From JAKLQR01 sp963753165 (GTDB taxonomy: Bacteria > Nitrospirota > Thermodesulfovibrionia > Thermodesulfovibrionales > SM23-35), in the NCBI GenBank assembly GCA_963753165.1, contig CAVWBP010000013.1, positions 55,271-119,270 on the forward strand: a stretch of DNA of 64,000 nucleotides, read 5' to 3'. A program made the position numbers and the translations under genes. Below are positions 1 through 9,606 of this stretch, piece after piece. The notes under the pieces are model-generated. The model made no database searches. It was not told where the DNA came from and saw nothing but the letters and a program-made list of their open reading frames with translations. Within the stretch, counting starts at the first letter, position 1, and each line of letters starts with the position of its first letter.

Positions 1-147
1 TTTTCCGGAGAGAATACCAAAGTATGGCAGAAATACCTTCGGAAACAGACAGTGAATTCCCTATGCCTGACCGGAGTGATAATGGTATATTTTTATAGGA
101 GAGTAAAACTGAGTATGAGGCTGCATTTGCAGTACATGAAAATATGA
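1..147 (+). CDS. Possible 3' end of an unidentified upstream gene
   Basis: One frame is open from the window edge to a TGA at 145-147, about 48 codons. Its stop overlaps the tamB start codon in an ATGA arrangement, the same overlap seen at the tamB/bamA junction, which is why I list it. The translated tail is basic and matches no family I know. An alternative is that only a ten-codon leader is translated: GGAGAG at 98-103 precedes an ATG at 115 that reads to the same TGA. That would explain why tamB has no Shine-Dalgarno of its own. Chance openness over 48 codons is not negligible. Confidence 0.25.
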   Translation, partial: FSGENTKVWQKYLRKQTVNSLCLTGVIMVYFYRRVKLSMRLHLQYMKI

Positions 148-3100
148 AAAAGACCATTATCCTGGTGTTCCTGGTTATCCTTATAGTCCTTGCGCTTATC
201 GTCCCGCGGATCCCCCAGATATCCGATACCCTTAAGGGCATAATAATCCCTGAAATCGAGGAGGCGACAGGAGAACGGGTTTCGATAGAAAAAATATCTG
301 TAAACCTCCTCCCTCTCTTCGTTGAAGCGAAAGGGATCAGGATTCTTGATGAACAGGGAACCCCTCTGGTCAATGCGGGCCGGGCAAAGGCATATGTTGA
401 TATCGGAAATATTTTCAGCAAACAGATTACTCTTTACCGGCTGACGCTCTCCAGTCCCGAAATCTCGATCGGGAGAGAGCGGTTGGAGAAGATCGTAAAA
501 CATGTCCGGGCATACCTCGATAAGGAGAAAAAAACGGACTTCAAGGTGAAGATAAATGTTATTGAGGTCAAGAAGGGAAAGATTTTGCTGAGAGACGAGG
601 GTGCGAAAAGCGCACTGCAGATAGAGGGTCTGTCAGGTGAATTTATTACGGGTGAGAAACAGCGGGTAACCGCGCAGATACAGGAGTTTGTGCTTGAGAA
701 GGAATCGTGGCCCAGAATCGTCTGCGATATCCGGGCGGCGGTTGTTTTCAAGAAAGATGCGCTTGAGATCAAAAAGTTTGAAGTAGGCGCGTATGGTTCA
801 AAGTTCACTGCCGAAGGAACATATTCCCATGGCAAAGGATCACTTAAAACCGGCCTTGCGCTGATCGTAACCTCGGTCAAACGGCTGTTCGGGCTTATTG
901 ATCGGGGGGAAGGAAGGATTTCGGCCCATGGAGAAATAAAGATCGTACCTGTAAAGCAGAAAGAGACCGAGATCCGCGGCGAGAGAAAAGGACTGGCTCT
1001 GCCTGAACTGAAAAACATCTTTCTCGACCTCAAACTGAGCGGGGATTTGTATCTTCAGACACTCATGGAACTTCTCAAGGTCGAGGATCAGCTGGAGGGA
1101 CTTGTCGATTTTCAGGGAGAAATTACCGGACCGCTTACGGATATTTCGGGAAGCGCAAAGGCAAAGCTGCAGCAGGGGAACCTTTATGGCGTGGATATCG
1201 ATACGCTGAGCTGCAATATTTTGTATAAAGACAGGATAATGAAATTCGAAAACGGCGCTGCGTCACTCTATAACGGAAAAGGGCAGGCAGAAGCGTTGAT
1301 CCATCTGCCTGTTGTCGATTTTTATACGCTCCGGGTCAAGTTCCAGTCGGTTGACAGCACCGCAGCCTTTAAACTTATCGGGTGGCACCCGGAAGTGCCT
1401 GACGGGAAGGTTGACGGAGAACTCTCCACATCAGGGAGTGCATTCAACCCGGCAGGTTCGTTTCGCTACAAAGCGACGATGAAAGGACAGAGAACATTTT
1501 ATTTGGGAGAGCCATATCCTGTCGAGAACGTATTGAGCAGGGTACGGGACATAAAGGGCGGATTCTCCATGCAGGAGCATATTGTTTCTTTGGAAGGCCT
1601 GCAGATTCACACACCCCTGTCGCATCTGACCCTGAATGGGACGGTCAACCTGCCAAAAAGTATTATGCAAATGAAGGGAAGACTGATTGCAGAGTCTGCT
1701 ATTGACCTCGCGGCACCATATTATAAGGGACTGAGCGGCCGCAGTGAATTTTCGGGCGAAATAGCCGGCCCACTGGATAACCTGAAAATATCGGGCAGGG
1801 CCATCCTTGCGAACGCTTCTCTCGAAGGATATCAGTTGGACAGTATCGTGTCCGATTTTACTTATGAAAAAGCGTTGCTCAGCACCCGGGAAACTTTTTT
1901 CAGATCACCGGGTCAGGAGCATAGCGTGAAAGGGAAAATATCCTTTCCAAACGCAGAGCAGCTTTTTGACGTTTCTGCGCCGGTCTATGACCTGAAGGCT
2001 TCTCTCAGAAAGGCCGATTTCGGAAAAACAGTCCAGATCTTCTACAAAGAGTTTACAGGGCAGGGAAGACTGAATGCAGAGATGAGCATGACCGGCAGGG
2101 GCAGAGGTTTTATTGTAAGAGGCACTGCTTCTGCAGAGAGCGCATCAGTGTATACGATACCCTTTGATACGGCTTCCTCTGATTTTACCTTTACCTATGA
2201 TGAATTCTCATTGAAAAAACTGAAAATGAAAAAAGATAAATCAGTCCTCGATGCGGAGGCAACATTTTCGGACGGAGGGAAATTTACTTACAATGCCTCT
2301 GCCGAAAAGCTCTTTCTCAAAGACCTTGGTCTGCAAAGGATGCCTGATGACGCGATCATCTCCCTGAAATCGGAAGGCACGGGAACGTTTGACAACCCTG
2401 CGGTTACTTTCAACGCCCGGGTTCTTGGCGGCACATTCAAGGGAAAGGATATGGGAAGAGGGCATATTACCGCTTCGGTCCGGAACAAGGATATCTCGGT
2501 GCAGGGGGCCCTTTTTAACGAGAAGATGCAACTCAGGGGGAGGGGCAGGCTTGACGAGAGACTCCCGTGGAGCGCGGAACTTTCCATACAGCCCGCCCGG
2601 TACGATTTCATCGTGAGTTCAATCTTAAAAGATGTTCCTGAAGACCTTGAACTTTTCCTTGAGGGAAATGTGACTATGCAGGGAGACAGACATACCATTG
2701 CGGTGAATACGGTACTGGAACGGTTAACCCTTTCACTCTTCGGACAGACGTTATCGAACGACTCACCGATAGCCTTTTCTCTCCGGAACAAGGCGCTTTC
2801 CATCTCGGCATGCACCTTAAAGAGCGGGACAACATCCTTCACACTCAAAGGGGGACTCGAAATCGGGAAATCCTATGACCTCAGTATGGAAGGAAACTCA
2901 GCACTCTCTCCCCTCAAGGGTATGTCGAAGAAAATCGGGTATCTCAAGGGAGACGCCGATTTTTCCCTCGCGGTAAACGGTCCCTGGGACGATCCGGAGG
3001 TCAAGGGAGGAATGAATGTAACTGACGCATCAGTCGGTCTCCGTGATTACCCTACCTATATCAGTTCCATCAACGGGCATCTTTTCATGGATGAAGACAG

Positions 3101-4154
3101 GATAGTCCTCCAGAAACTGACAGGAAAAGTCGGGGGAGGCAATATTACTGCTTCCGGATATGTCTCCCTCAAAGCGTTCAAAGTGAAGCGGTTCTACGTT
3201 GAAGCTGCCGTCGAGAATGTAACGACTGCGCCCTCCGGAAATTTTTCCATTAATTTCGGGGGGAACCTCCTCCTGAAGGGGACCCCGGAGCAGCAGAATA
3301 TTGTCGGCGACATACGGATCAACCGGGCGTATTACAAGGAGAACATAGAATGGAGAAGCTGGATTTTCCAGGCAAAGTCGAAAGACATCCCCCGCCCAGA
3401 AACATCGCTGTTTGAACATACGGAACTGAACATCCGTATTTCGGGAAGTGATAAAATTTCCGTGGACAACAATATCGCACGGGCGCCTGTGAACATACGG
3501 GGGGACATGATTTTAAAAGGAACACTGTTGCACCCGGTTTTATTTGGGAGGGTGGAATCGAACGAAGGATACGTATATTTCAGAAACAATGAATTCAAGA
3601 TCATCCATGCGAGCGCTGATTTTGCAGATCCGAACAGGATCAGGCCTGTCTTCAACTTTACTGCAGAGACAAGCGTGAGCAGCTATAATATCCGATTGAC
3701 CCTCGAGGGCCAGATTGATCACTTTACGCTTGCGCTTACCTCAGATCCTCATCTCGATGAAGTCGATATCCTGGCACTTTTGACGGTTGGGAGGGTAGGT
3801 TCACAAATGAAGGGGATCGAGGGCGGCGTCGGGGCCGGAGAGGCAACGTCGTTCGTTGCAGGCCCTGTAGAGGATGTCATTGAAGAACGCATGAGAACAA
3901 TTACAGGAATAGACAGGTTTCAGGTCGAACCCACTATTTCCGAGACGACCGGCACGGTGAGCCCAAGGGTGATTGTTTCAAAACGGCTCATTGCCGACAA
4001 ACTCTACGTAACCTACTCGAATCTCTTCGGGTCGACTGAAGAGCAGATCGTCAAAATCGAGTATCTGCTGAGCAGGAGCGTTTCTCTCATAGGGATACAT
4101 GATGAGAGAACAGGCGTCGGAGGTGATATAAAGTTCAGGTTCGAATTCAAATGA
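144..4154 (+). CDS. tamB: TamB-like translocation/assembly module protein (DUF490)
   Basis: A 1336-residue inner-membrane-anchored protein expected to span the periplasm as a long beta-taco that works with an Omp85 partner or carries phospholipid to the outer membrane. Residues 3-22 form one hydrophobic anchor after a MKK start. The middle is repetitive AsmA/TamB-like beta structure with recurring LKGxL and ISGxA strands. The last 350 residues carry the TamB C-terminal domain, with conserved segments such as LHPVLFGRVESNEGYVYFR and DEVDILALLTVGR. Length is typical for the family. The stop overlaps the bamA start by four bases, so the two are translationally coupled. No Shine-Dalgarno lies near 144; translation may depend on an upstream short frame. 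Confidence 0.9.
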   Translation: MKKTIILVFLVILIVLALIVPRIPQISDTLKGIIIPEIEEATGERVSIEKISVNLLPLFVEAKGIRILDEQGTPLVNAGRAKAYVDIGNIFSKQITLYRLTLSSPEISIGRERLEKIVKHVRAYLDKEKKTDFKVKINVIEVKKGKILLRDEGAKSALQIEGLSGEFITGEKQRVTAQIQEFVLEKESWPRIVCDIRAAVVFKKDALEIKKFEVGAYGSKFTAEGTYSHGKGSLKTGLALIVTSVKRLFGLIDRGEGRISAHGEIKIVPVKQKETEIRGERKGLALPELKNIFLDLKLSGDLYLQTLMELLKVEDQLEGLVDFQGEITGPLTDISGSAKAKLQQGNLYGVDIDTLSCNILYKDRIMKFENGAASLYNGKGQAEALIHLPVVDFYTLRVKFQSVDSTAAFKLIGWHPEVPDGKVDGELSTSGSAFNPAGSFRYKATMKGQRTFYLGEPYPVENVLSRVRDIKGGFSMQEHIVSLEGLQIHTPLSHLTLNGTVNLPKSIMQMKGRLIAESAIDLAAPYYKGLSGRSEFSGEIAGPLDNLKISGRAILANASLEGYQLDSIVSDFTYEKALLSTRETFFRSPGQEHSVKGKISFPNAEQLFDVSAPVYDLKASLRKADFGKTVQIFYKEFTGQGRLNAEMSMTGRGRGFIVRGTASAESASVYTIPFDTASSDFTFTYDEFSLKKLKMKKDKSVLDAEATFSDGGKFTYNASAEKLFLKDLGLQRMPDDAIISLKSEGTGTFDNPAVTFNARVLGGTFKGKDMGRGHITASVRNKDISVQGALFNEKMQLRGRGRLDERLPWSAELSIQPARYDFIVSSILKDVPEDLELFLEGNVTMQGDRHTIAVNTVLERLTLSLFGQTLSNDSPIAFSLRNKALSISACTLKSGTTSFTLKGGLEIGKSYDLSMEGNSALSPLKGMSKKIGYLKGDADFSLAVNGPWDDPEVKGGMNVTDASVGLRDYPTYISSINGHLFMDEDRIVLQKLTGKVGGGNITASGYVSLKAFKVKRFYVEAAVENVTTAPSGNFSINFGGNLLLKGTPEQQNIVGDIRINRAYYKENIEWRSWIFQAKSKDIPRPETSLFEHTELNIRISGSDKISVDNNIARAPVNIRGDMILKGTLLHPVLFGRVESNEGYVYFRNNEFKIIHASADFADPNRIRPVFNFTAETSVSSYNIRLTLEGQIDHFTLALTSDPHLDEVDILALLTVGRVGSQMKGIEGGVGAGEATSFVAGPVEDVIEERMRTITGIDRFQVEPTISETTGTVSPRVIVSKRLIADKLYVTYSNLFGSTEEQIVKIEYLLSRSVSLIGIHDERTGVGGDIKFRFEFK

Positions 4155-6838
4155 GAATAGCGCGTCTTTTGGGGATATTTCTGTGCTGCATGGCTCTGTT
4201 CCTGACTTCCTATGCCGGAGGGGCGGTGAACCCAGAGGTAGAAATACACGGCCTCTCTTCAATAACGAATGAAGAGCTGTTATATCTCCTCGGGGTCCAG
4301 CCAGGCGGACAGATTGACAGGGAACAGATTCGTGCCGGAATTAAACGGGCTTTTCTCCGGGGGATCTTTGAGGATATTTCCATAGAGGCCACTGACGGCG
4401 AGAGACCGAAAGTAATTATTACTGTTGAGGAAAGAGACAATATCGCAGACGTTTCTGTCGAGGGCGATTCTGTACTATCCGATAGAAAGATACGGGGAAT
4501 GTTTCCACTCAAAGAAGGGCGGTATCTCATGTGCGATTCGTTCGAGCAGGCTGCTGCCGGACTGCGGTCAAAACTTGCTACGCACGGATTTCCCCGTGCC
4601 GTTGTCAGGCCGGAAATCAGGAGATTAGAGGAAAAATACAGACTTGCGGTCATACTCACTGTGAATACGGGTGCGCCGGATATTATCAGAAAAATTATCC
4701 TTGAAGGGGCAGGCAGTGATGCCGAAAAAATATTGTGGACCATGCAATTGTCTGAAGGGGATATCTATGATCAGTCTCTCCTCCCGAAAGAAATCGAAAA
4801 GATAAGGACATATTATAAAGAAAGAGGGTATTTCAGGCCCGTTGTCGGACCATATACCTTTGTCAACGGTGAGCTTCATATCCCTGTCTCTTCCGGACAG
4901 CATCTGGAAATCAAGTATAAGGGTAATTCCTCCATCTCCCGCAGAGATCTTCTTAAAGAAATGCCCTTTTTTGAGGTTGAGGATTTCAGCGATGACATAG
5001 TTGCAGAAGCCGCGCACAGGATACAATTGCTCTATCACAAAAAGGGGTATCCTTTTGTCGAGATAACGTATGAGACTGTATCCCGGGACGGCGCCATAGA
5101 GACCACCTTCCTCGTTTCTGAAGGCGCACAGGTCAATGTAGGCCGGATTATTTTCAAAGGCATACATCTGGAGGAAAAGCATCTGAAAGATTTCATGTCC
5201 CTGAAAGAAGGGAAGGCGTATAATCAGGACTTCGCCGATTCGGACAGGGAAACGCTGCAATACCTCTATGATTCCCTCGGCTATCTGTCGGCTGAGGTCA
5301 CGGAATTTGAGACGACCTATAAAGAGGAAACCCGGACCATGGATATTGGTGTCAAAATCGATGAAGGGCCGCAAACAGTAATCCAGGATATAAAGATTTC
5401 AGGTGTTCAGTTTCTCGATGAGGCTGCGGTGAGAAAGGCAATCAATATCAAACGGGGTGCAGCGTATAATGAAGTCGACATCTCGGACGCCCGCTATCGT
5501 ATTATCGAACTCTATAACAACGCAGGCTTCCTCAACGTACTGGTGTCCGTTCAGCGACAGTTCGAAGGAGAAAAAGCGATTGTGACTTTTACTGTCTCTG
5601 AGGGCGCCCAGCAATTTTTCGGCAAAGTAATCGTGAAGGGGAATAAGAAAACGCACAACGAAGTTATAGAGCGGGAACTGCTGCAGAAAGAGGGGAAACC
5701 CCTCAACTACAGTCTTGTCACGCAACAGAGGCAGAGACTGTACAAACTGGGGTTATTCACTGATATCACCACCGAGCTGACCGATACCTATGGCAACAGG
5801 AAAGATACCCTCATTAAGTTGCAGGAAGGCAATGCAGGCGCAGTGGAATTCGGAGTCGGCTACGCTGATTACGAGCAGTACCGGGGATTCCTGGAACTGA
5901 GTTACCGGAACCTCTGGGGCATGAACAGACAGGCATCATTGCGTCTCGAAGCCAGCTCGCTCGAAAGGCGCTATGTCCTCCAATATTTTGAACCGTGGTT
6001 TTTACTCCTCCGTACTCCTTTGCCTCTCCGTGTGTTCGTCCTCGGTGAAGAGAGGGAAGAAGTGAATATCGATACGCGGGAGACAAGATACAAACTCACA
6101 AGACATGCGGTCACGGCTGGAGTCGAAAAAAAGATAAGTGACACGCTGAAATCGGAACTCTACTATGAATTTTCCGTGGTCAACACCTATGATGTGCAGC
6201 CGGATGTTGTGCTCAGCAAAGAGGATACGGGGACGCTTATTATAAGCGGCATGCGTCTTGGTCTCATCTACGATACCCGCAACGACCCCTTTTATCCCTC
6301 AAAAGGAATCCTCTCCGGCCTTTCCGCAAAACTTACCTCTCCTCTTTTCCTGTCGGAAACCGATTTTATAAAAATATCGTTTTACGGAAACAGCTACCAC
6401 GCGCTGAGAAAATGGCTTGTCCTTGCTGCTTCGTTGCGGGGAGGCATTGCCCAGGGTTACGGTGCCACACAGGAACTGCCCATTGTCGAACGGTTCTTTC
6501 TTGGAGGCAGGAGCACGGTGAGAGGATATGAACAGGATACCCTTGGGCCGAAAGGAAAAGACGGGAATCCGACCGGCGGAAATGTCTTTCTTATGGAGAA
6601 TCTGGAAGTGAGGACATTATTAGGAAAGGGCATAGGCGTGGTAGCGTTTCTTGACGGAGGGAATGTATGGCTTGACATCACTGATGTAGACCTGGCTGAC
6701 ATTAAATTCACCGCAGGCCTTGGTCTGAGATACAATACCCCGGTTGGTCCCCTGAGGGTTGATTACGGATACAAGCTCCAGAGAGAGAAAGGTGAAAGCA
6801 GCGGGGAGATTCATTTCAGCATAGGCCATGCTTTTTAA
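4151..6838 (+). CDS. bamA: Omp85-family outer membrane assembly factor BamA, seven POTRA domains
   Basis: An 895-residue beta-barrel assembly factor inserting outer-membrane proteins. Residues 1-23 are a signal peptide. Periodic POTRA units, each ending in a VxxGxx..V-type strand, run from about 25 to 565; I count seven, more than the five of Enterobacteria and like some deltaproteobacterial Omp85 proteins. The barrel occupies about 570-895. It contains the loop-6 VRGY motif (STVRGYEQD), a conserved NTPVGPLRVDYGY strand and a C-terminal phenylalanine. It overlaps tamB by four bases and is followed by a SurA-like chaperone, so the three form an outer-membrane biogenesis operon. TamA is the alternative name, but the POTRA number favours a BamA-type protein. 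Confidence 0.9.
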   Translation: MRIARLLGIFLCCMALFLTSYAGGAVNPEVEIHGLSSITNEELLYLLGVQPGGQIDREQIRAGIKRAFLRGIFEDISIEATDGERPKVIITVEERDNIADVSVEGDSVLSDRKIRGMFPLKEGRYLMCDSFEQAAAGLRSKLATHGFPRAVVRPEIRRLEEKYRLAVILTVNTGAPDIIRKIILEGAGSDAEKILWTMQLSEGDIYDQSLLPKEIEKIRTYYKERGYFRPVVGPYTFVNGELHIPVSSGQHLEIKYKGNSSISRRDLLKEMPFFEVEDFSDDIVAEAAHRIQLLYHKKGYPFVEITYETVSRDGAIETTFLVSEGAQVNVGRIIFKGIHLEEKHLKDFMSLKEGKAYNQDFADSDRETLQYLYDSLGYLSAEVTEFETTYKEETRTMDIGVKIDEGPQTVIQDIKISGVQFLDEAAVRKAINIKRGAAYNEVDISDARYRIIELYNNAGFLNVLVSVQRQFEGEKAIVTFTVSEGAQQFFGKVIVKGNKKTHNEVIERELLQKEGKPLNYSLVTQQRQRLYKLGLFTDITTELTDTYGNRKDTLIKLQEGNAGAVEFGVGYADYEQYRGFLELSYRNLWGMNRQASLRLEASSLERRYVLQYFEPWFLLLRTPLPLRVFVLGEEREEVNIDTRETRYKLTRHAVTAGVEKKISDTLKSELYYEFSVVNTYDVQPDVVLSKEDTGTLIISGMRLGLIYDTRNDPFYPSKGILSGLSAKLTSPLFLSETDFIKISFYGNSYHALRKWLVLAASLRGGIAQGYGATQELPIVERFFLGGRSTVRGYEQDTLGPKGKDGNPTGGNVFLMENLEVRTLLGKGIGVVAFLDGGNVWLDITDVDLADIKFTAGLGLRYNTPVGPLRVDYGYKLQREKGESSGEIHFSIGHAF

Positions 6839-6876
6839 AAAACATGAGCAAAGAGCGAAGTGCAGAGGGCAGAGAG

Positions 6877-7464
6877 ATGAAAACCATATCTGAGAAGCGT
6901 GTTTTCCCGAAAAGGACGTCCGAAGTCTTTCCCCGGCTCGTTAATCCCGGCTACTGGCTCTATACTCTGTGCTCTCTGTTCTTTGTTCTTAGCTTTTTGC
7001 TCTTGGCTCCCTGCTCTTCGCTCTCCGCGGAAACCATCCGGGACCGGGTGGTTGCATCTATCGACAACACTGCGATTACACTCAGCGACCTTGAGGACAA
7101 GTATGCGGAAACGGTGAAGGTTCTGCCGGACATTACGAGAGAAGAGGTGCTCAATACTATGGTCAACAGGATGCTCCTTGTCAGAGAGGGGCAAAAGATC
7201 AGGATTGAAGCGACTTCTGAAGATGAACTCATGAAGGAATATATTGACCTGAAAATCCGCGCATTCATCAGAATCAAAGATGAAGAGTCATCAGAGTATT
7301 ATAACTCGCACCGCGAGGCCTTTGGAGAAAAGGAATTCGATGACGTAAGGGAGGAGATCGAGGATTATCTTACTGAACGCGAACTGAACGACCGTCTCAA
7401 GCTCCATCTCGCCGAACTCAAAAAGAAGACCTGTATCAGAATCAGGTTTCATGAAAAACAGTAA
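6877..7464 (+). CDS. SurA N-domain-like periplasmic chaperone lacking a PPIase domain
   Basis: About 195 residues, probably a periplasmic chaperone for nascent outer-membrane proteins. After a long basic N-region there is a hydrophobic export helix (around LYTLCSLFFVLSFLLLAPC) and then a SurA_N-type fold: VVASIDNTAITLSDLE, helices through LNTMVNRMLLVREG, and a C-terminal FDDVREEIEDYLTERE segment. No parvulin PPIase domain is present, so it is less than half the size of SurA. I chose 6877 because GAGGGCAGAGAG directly precedes it; an in-frame ATG at 6844 has no ribosome site and lies in a purine-rich low-complexity repeat. The signal-peptide DNA is itself a CTCTGTGCTC-type simple repeat. Confidence 0.65.
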   Translation: MKTISEKRVFPKRTSEVFPRLVNPGYWLYTLCSLFFVLSFLLLAPCSSLSAETIRDRVVASIDNTAITLSDLEDKYAETVKVLPDITREEVLNTMVNRMLLVREGQKIRIEATSEDELMKEYIDLKIRAFIRIKDEESSEYYNSHREAFGEKEFDDVREEIEDYLTERELNDRLKLHLAELKKKTCIRIRFHEKQ

Positions 7465-7497
7465 TCGTTCCAGGGTGCGCATACTGCCTGACAGGAA

Positions 7498-8361
7498 ATG
7501 AGATTGGGCAAACCATTTATCAGCATAGGGATCATTCTTCTCCTTTCATACGCGGTTATCCTTCTTGTCGTATATCTCAGGCAGGACAGCATGCTCTATT
7601 TCCCCGAAAAAACCCTCTGGACGACACCGGAATCCGCAGGGCTTTCGTATGAAGATGTCATGCTGAAAACGAACGACGGGATCAATATCGCCGCGTGGTA
7701 TCTCCCGGCAGACAATGAACAGGGTGTGCTCCTCTTCTGTCACGGAAATGCAGGGAACATCTCCCACCGGCTGGATTCCCTCAGGATATTTCATGGCATG
7801 AACCTCAGTGTGCTCATCTTCGATTACAGGGGATACGGCAACAGCGAGGGAAAGCCGTCTGAGAATGGTACCTATCTCGATGCAGAGGCTGCGTGGGATT
7901 ATCTGGTCCGGGTGAAACAGAAACCGCCGGAGAGGATCGTTCTGTTCGGCCGTTCACTCGGTGCAGCGGTGGCTGCCGAGATTGCACAGAGAAAGAACCC
8001 CGGAGCCCTTATCCTGGAATCCGCGTTTACCTCGGCGCCGGATATCGGACAATCCCTGTATCCCTTCTTCCCTGTCAGGTTGTTGTCAAAATATCAGTAT
8101 GCAACAGTGGAAAAAATTATCGATCTCCCCTGTCCGAAGCTGATTATTCACAGCACTGAGGATGAAATAATCCCTTTCAGGTTCGGCCGGAGGCTTTTCG
8201 AACGCGCGTCTCAGCCAAAGGAATTTCTTGCAATCAGAGGCGGACACAACGAAGGGTTTCTCCTGTCCGGGAAGACCTATATCGAGGGGATTAGGGCATT
8301 CATGGAGAAATATATGTTTGTGCGGACGGAAGTCCCTCCCCTTAAGGTAAGGGGAGGGTAG
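7498..8361 (+). CDS. Membrane-anchored alpha/beta hydrolase (BEM46/YfhR type)
   Basis: A 287-residue serine hydrolase of unknown substrate. Residues 7-27 are an N-terminal membrane anchor. The fold shows an oxyanion HGNAGN motif, nucleophile elbow GRSLGAA, an acidic residue in the STEDEIIPF strand and the catalytic histidine in GGHNEGF, the standard order for BEM46/YfhR-like peptidase-S9-related proteins. The active site probably faces the periplasm. It follows the SurA-like gene by 33 bp, possibly in the same transcript. The last dozen residues (TEVPPLKVRGG) are encoded by a CCCTCCCCTTAAGG palindrome of the kind found between genes here, so the tail looks acquired from a repeat. Confidence 0.8.
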   Translation: MRLGKPFISIGIILLLSYAVILLVVYLRQDSMLYFPEKTLWTTPESAGLSYEDVMLKTNDGINIAAWYLPADNEQGVLLFCHGNAGNISHRLDSLRIFHGMNLSVLIFDYRGYGNSEGKPSENGTYLDAEAAWDYLVRVKQKPPERIVLFGRSLGAAVAAEIAQRKNPGALILESAFTSAPDIGQSLYPFFPVRLLSKYQYATVEKIIDLPCPKLIIHSTEDEIIPFRFGRRLFERASQPKEFLAIRGGHNEGFLLSGKTYIEGIRAFMEKYMFVRTEVPPLKVRGG

Positions 8362-8376
8362 AAGGGGTTATGAATC
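8336..8376. repeat. CCCTCCCCTT-type palindrome at a gene 3' end
   Basis: TCCCTCCCCTTAAGGTAAGG followed by GGAGGG forms a short inverted repeat that overlaps the final codons and stop of the hydrolase gene. The same C-rich/G-rich motif recurs at 42050-42250 and inside hypF, so it belongs to a dispersed family in this genome. Confidence 0.5.
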
Positions 8377-8425
8377 CCTGAGTGGACGGCGTCAACGTGT
8401 ATACTATTTTGAGAACCTTAATGTG

Positions 8426-9421
8426 ATGAAAACACAGGGAATGAAGAAAAAAAGACTTGCCGTTACCATGGGCGACCCGGGAGGCATCGGGGCAGAAATC
8501 ATAGTCCGGGCTGTCGCATCTCCTGCGGTCAGGAAATGCTGTATCCCCGTAATTATCGGAGATGCGGGCGTGATGCAGGAGGCAGTTGCACTCCTCAGAT
8601 TGCCCACTGCAATAAAAACCGTGGGTTCACCTGAAGAAATAAAGTCGGTACAGAACACAATCCATGTTATTGATATGAAAAGCATTCCCGGGATAAAAAA
8701 ACGTATGCCGACGTCTGAAGGAGGTGCTGCATGCGCACGCTATATCAGAAAGGCGGTCGAGCTTGCTGCGGAGAAAAAGGTTGACGGGGTTGTTACCGCG
8801 CCGATATCAAAGGAAGCCATGAAGATGGCAGGGTTGCCATGGCCGGGCCATACGGAGATGCTTGCAGAATTGACAGGGACAAAAGACTACGCCATGATGC
8901 TCGCGGGAGGTCCCCTCCGTGTCATACTGGTTACCATACACACGGCGATCAGTCAGGTGCCGGCGCTAATCACGAAACAGAGGGTCCTGAAAACGATCAG
9001 GCTTGCAGAGAAGGCATGCAGAATGCTGAATATCAAAAAACCAAGAATCGCAGTTGCAGGGCTCAATCCGCATGCCGGAGAGGCGGGGATGTTCGGAGAT
9101 GAAGAGATCAATGCAATCATCCCTGCGATACGGGCTGCGGTGAAAGAGGGCATTCCTGTCTCAGGCCCCTGGCCCCCGGATACGGTTTTCCATAAGGCGT
9201 ATGCAGGTGAGCTCGACATGGTTGTCTGCATGTATCACGACCAGGGATTGATTCCCCTCAAGATGATCGCATTCGACACCGGGGTGAATGTTACGGTTGG
9301 ATTGCCTTTTGTCCGCACTTCTCCTGACCACGGGACAGCCTATGACATCGCATGGAAAGGGATTGCGAATCCTTCAAGTATGATCGAAGCGATAAAAGTT
9401 GCTTCGACATTGAAAATTTAG
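8426..9421 (+). CDS. pdxA: 4-hydroxythreonine-4-phosphate dehydrogenase
   Basis: PdxA oxidises 4-phosphohydroxy-L-threonine in the DXP-dependent pathway to pyridoxal phosphate. About 331 residues, full family length. Diagnostic segments include the N-terminal VTMGDPGGIGAE, the metal-ligand histidines in GHTEMLAEL, GLNPHAGEAG and MYHDQGLIPLK, and the substrate-binding VRTSPDHGTAYDIA. The start is uncertain: GTG at 8423, ATG at 8426 and ATG at 8441 are in frame and none has a well-spaced Shine-Dalgarno; I took 8426. pdxJ, the next enzyme in the pathway, also lies in this window at about 50.4 kb, not adjacent. Confidence 0.92.
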   Translation: MKTQGMKKKRLAVTMGDPGGIGAEIIVRAVASPAVRKCCIPVIIGDAGVMQEAVALLRLPTAIKTVGSPEEIKSVQNTIHVIDMKSIPGIKKRMPTSEGGAACARYIRKAVELAAEKKVDGVVTAPISKEAMKMAGLPWPGHTEMLAELTGTKDYAMMLAGGPLRVILVTIHTAISQVPALITKQRVLKTIRLAEKACRMLNIKKPRIAVAGLNPHAGEAGMFGDEEINAIIPAIRAAVKEGIPVSGPWPPDTVFHKAYAGELDMVVCMYHDQGLIPLKMIAFDTGVNVTVGLPFVRTSPDHGTAYDIAWKGIANPSSMIEAIKVASTLKI

Positions 9422-9447
9422 CGTAAATTCATATACTCCCGTTTCAA

Positions 9448-9566
9448 CACGGCGGGTACAGTATTTTTGCTCATTCTCGGTCCGCATTAGCGAGCCCTCC
9501 GAGGAGAATTCTGTGTCGATAAAGCTCCACAGAATTTAAATCCGCAAAAATACTGTATCCGCCGTG
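9448..9566. repeat. 119-bp intergenic element with 23-bp terminal inverted repeats (family E, copy 1)
   Basis: The left end (9448-9470) starts CACGGCGGGTACAG and the right end (9544-9566) is its reverse complement at 22 of 23 positions. The inside contains CTCATTCTCGG and a GAATTCTGTG/CACAGAATT hairpin. A related element sits at 30423-30521. It fills the gap between pdxA and the transporter and may act as a hairpin in RNA. Confidence 0.7.
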
Positions 9567-9606
9567 GTTATGGTAAATTGATGAATAAACAGGGGAAGAT
9601 GCTCTC

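Noticed and set aside
434..1033. 199-codon open frame on the - strand
   Set aside because: Antisense shadow of tamB, serine-rich low-complexity product, no ribosome site.
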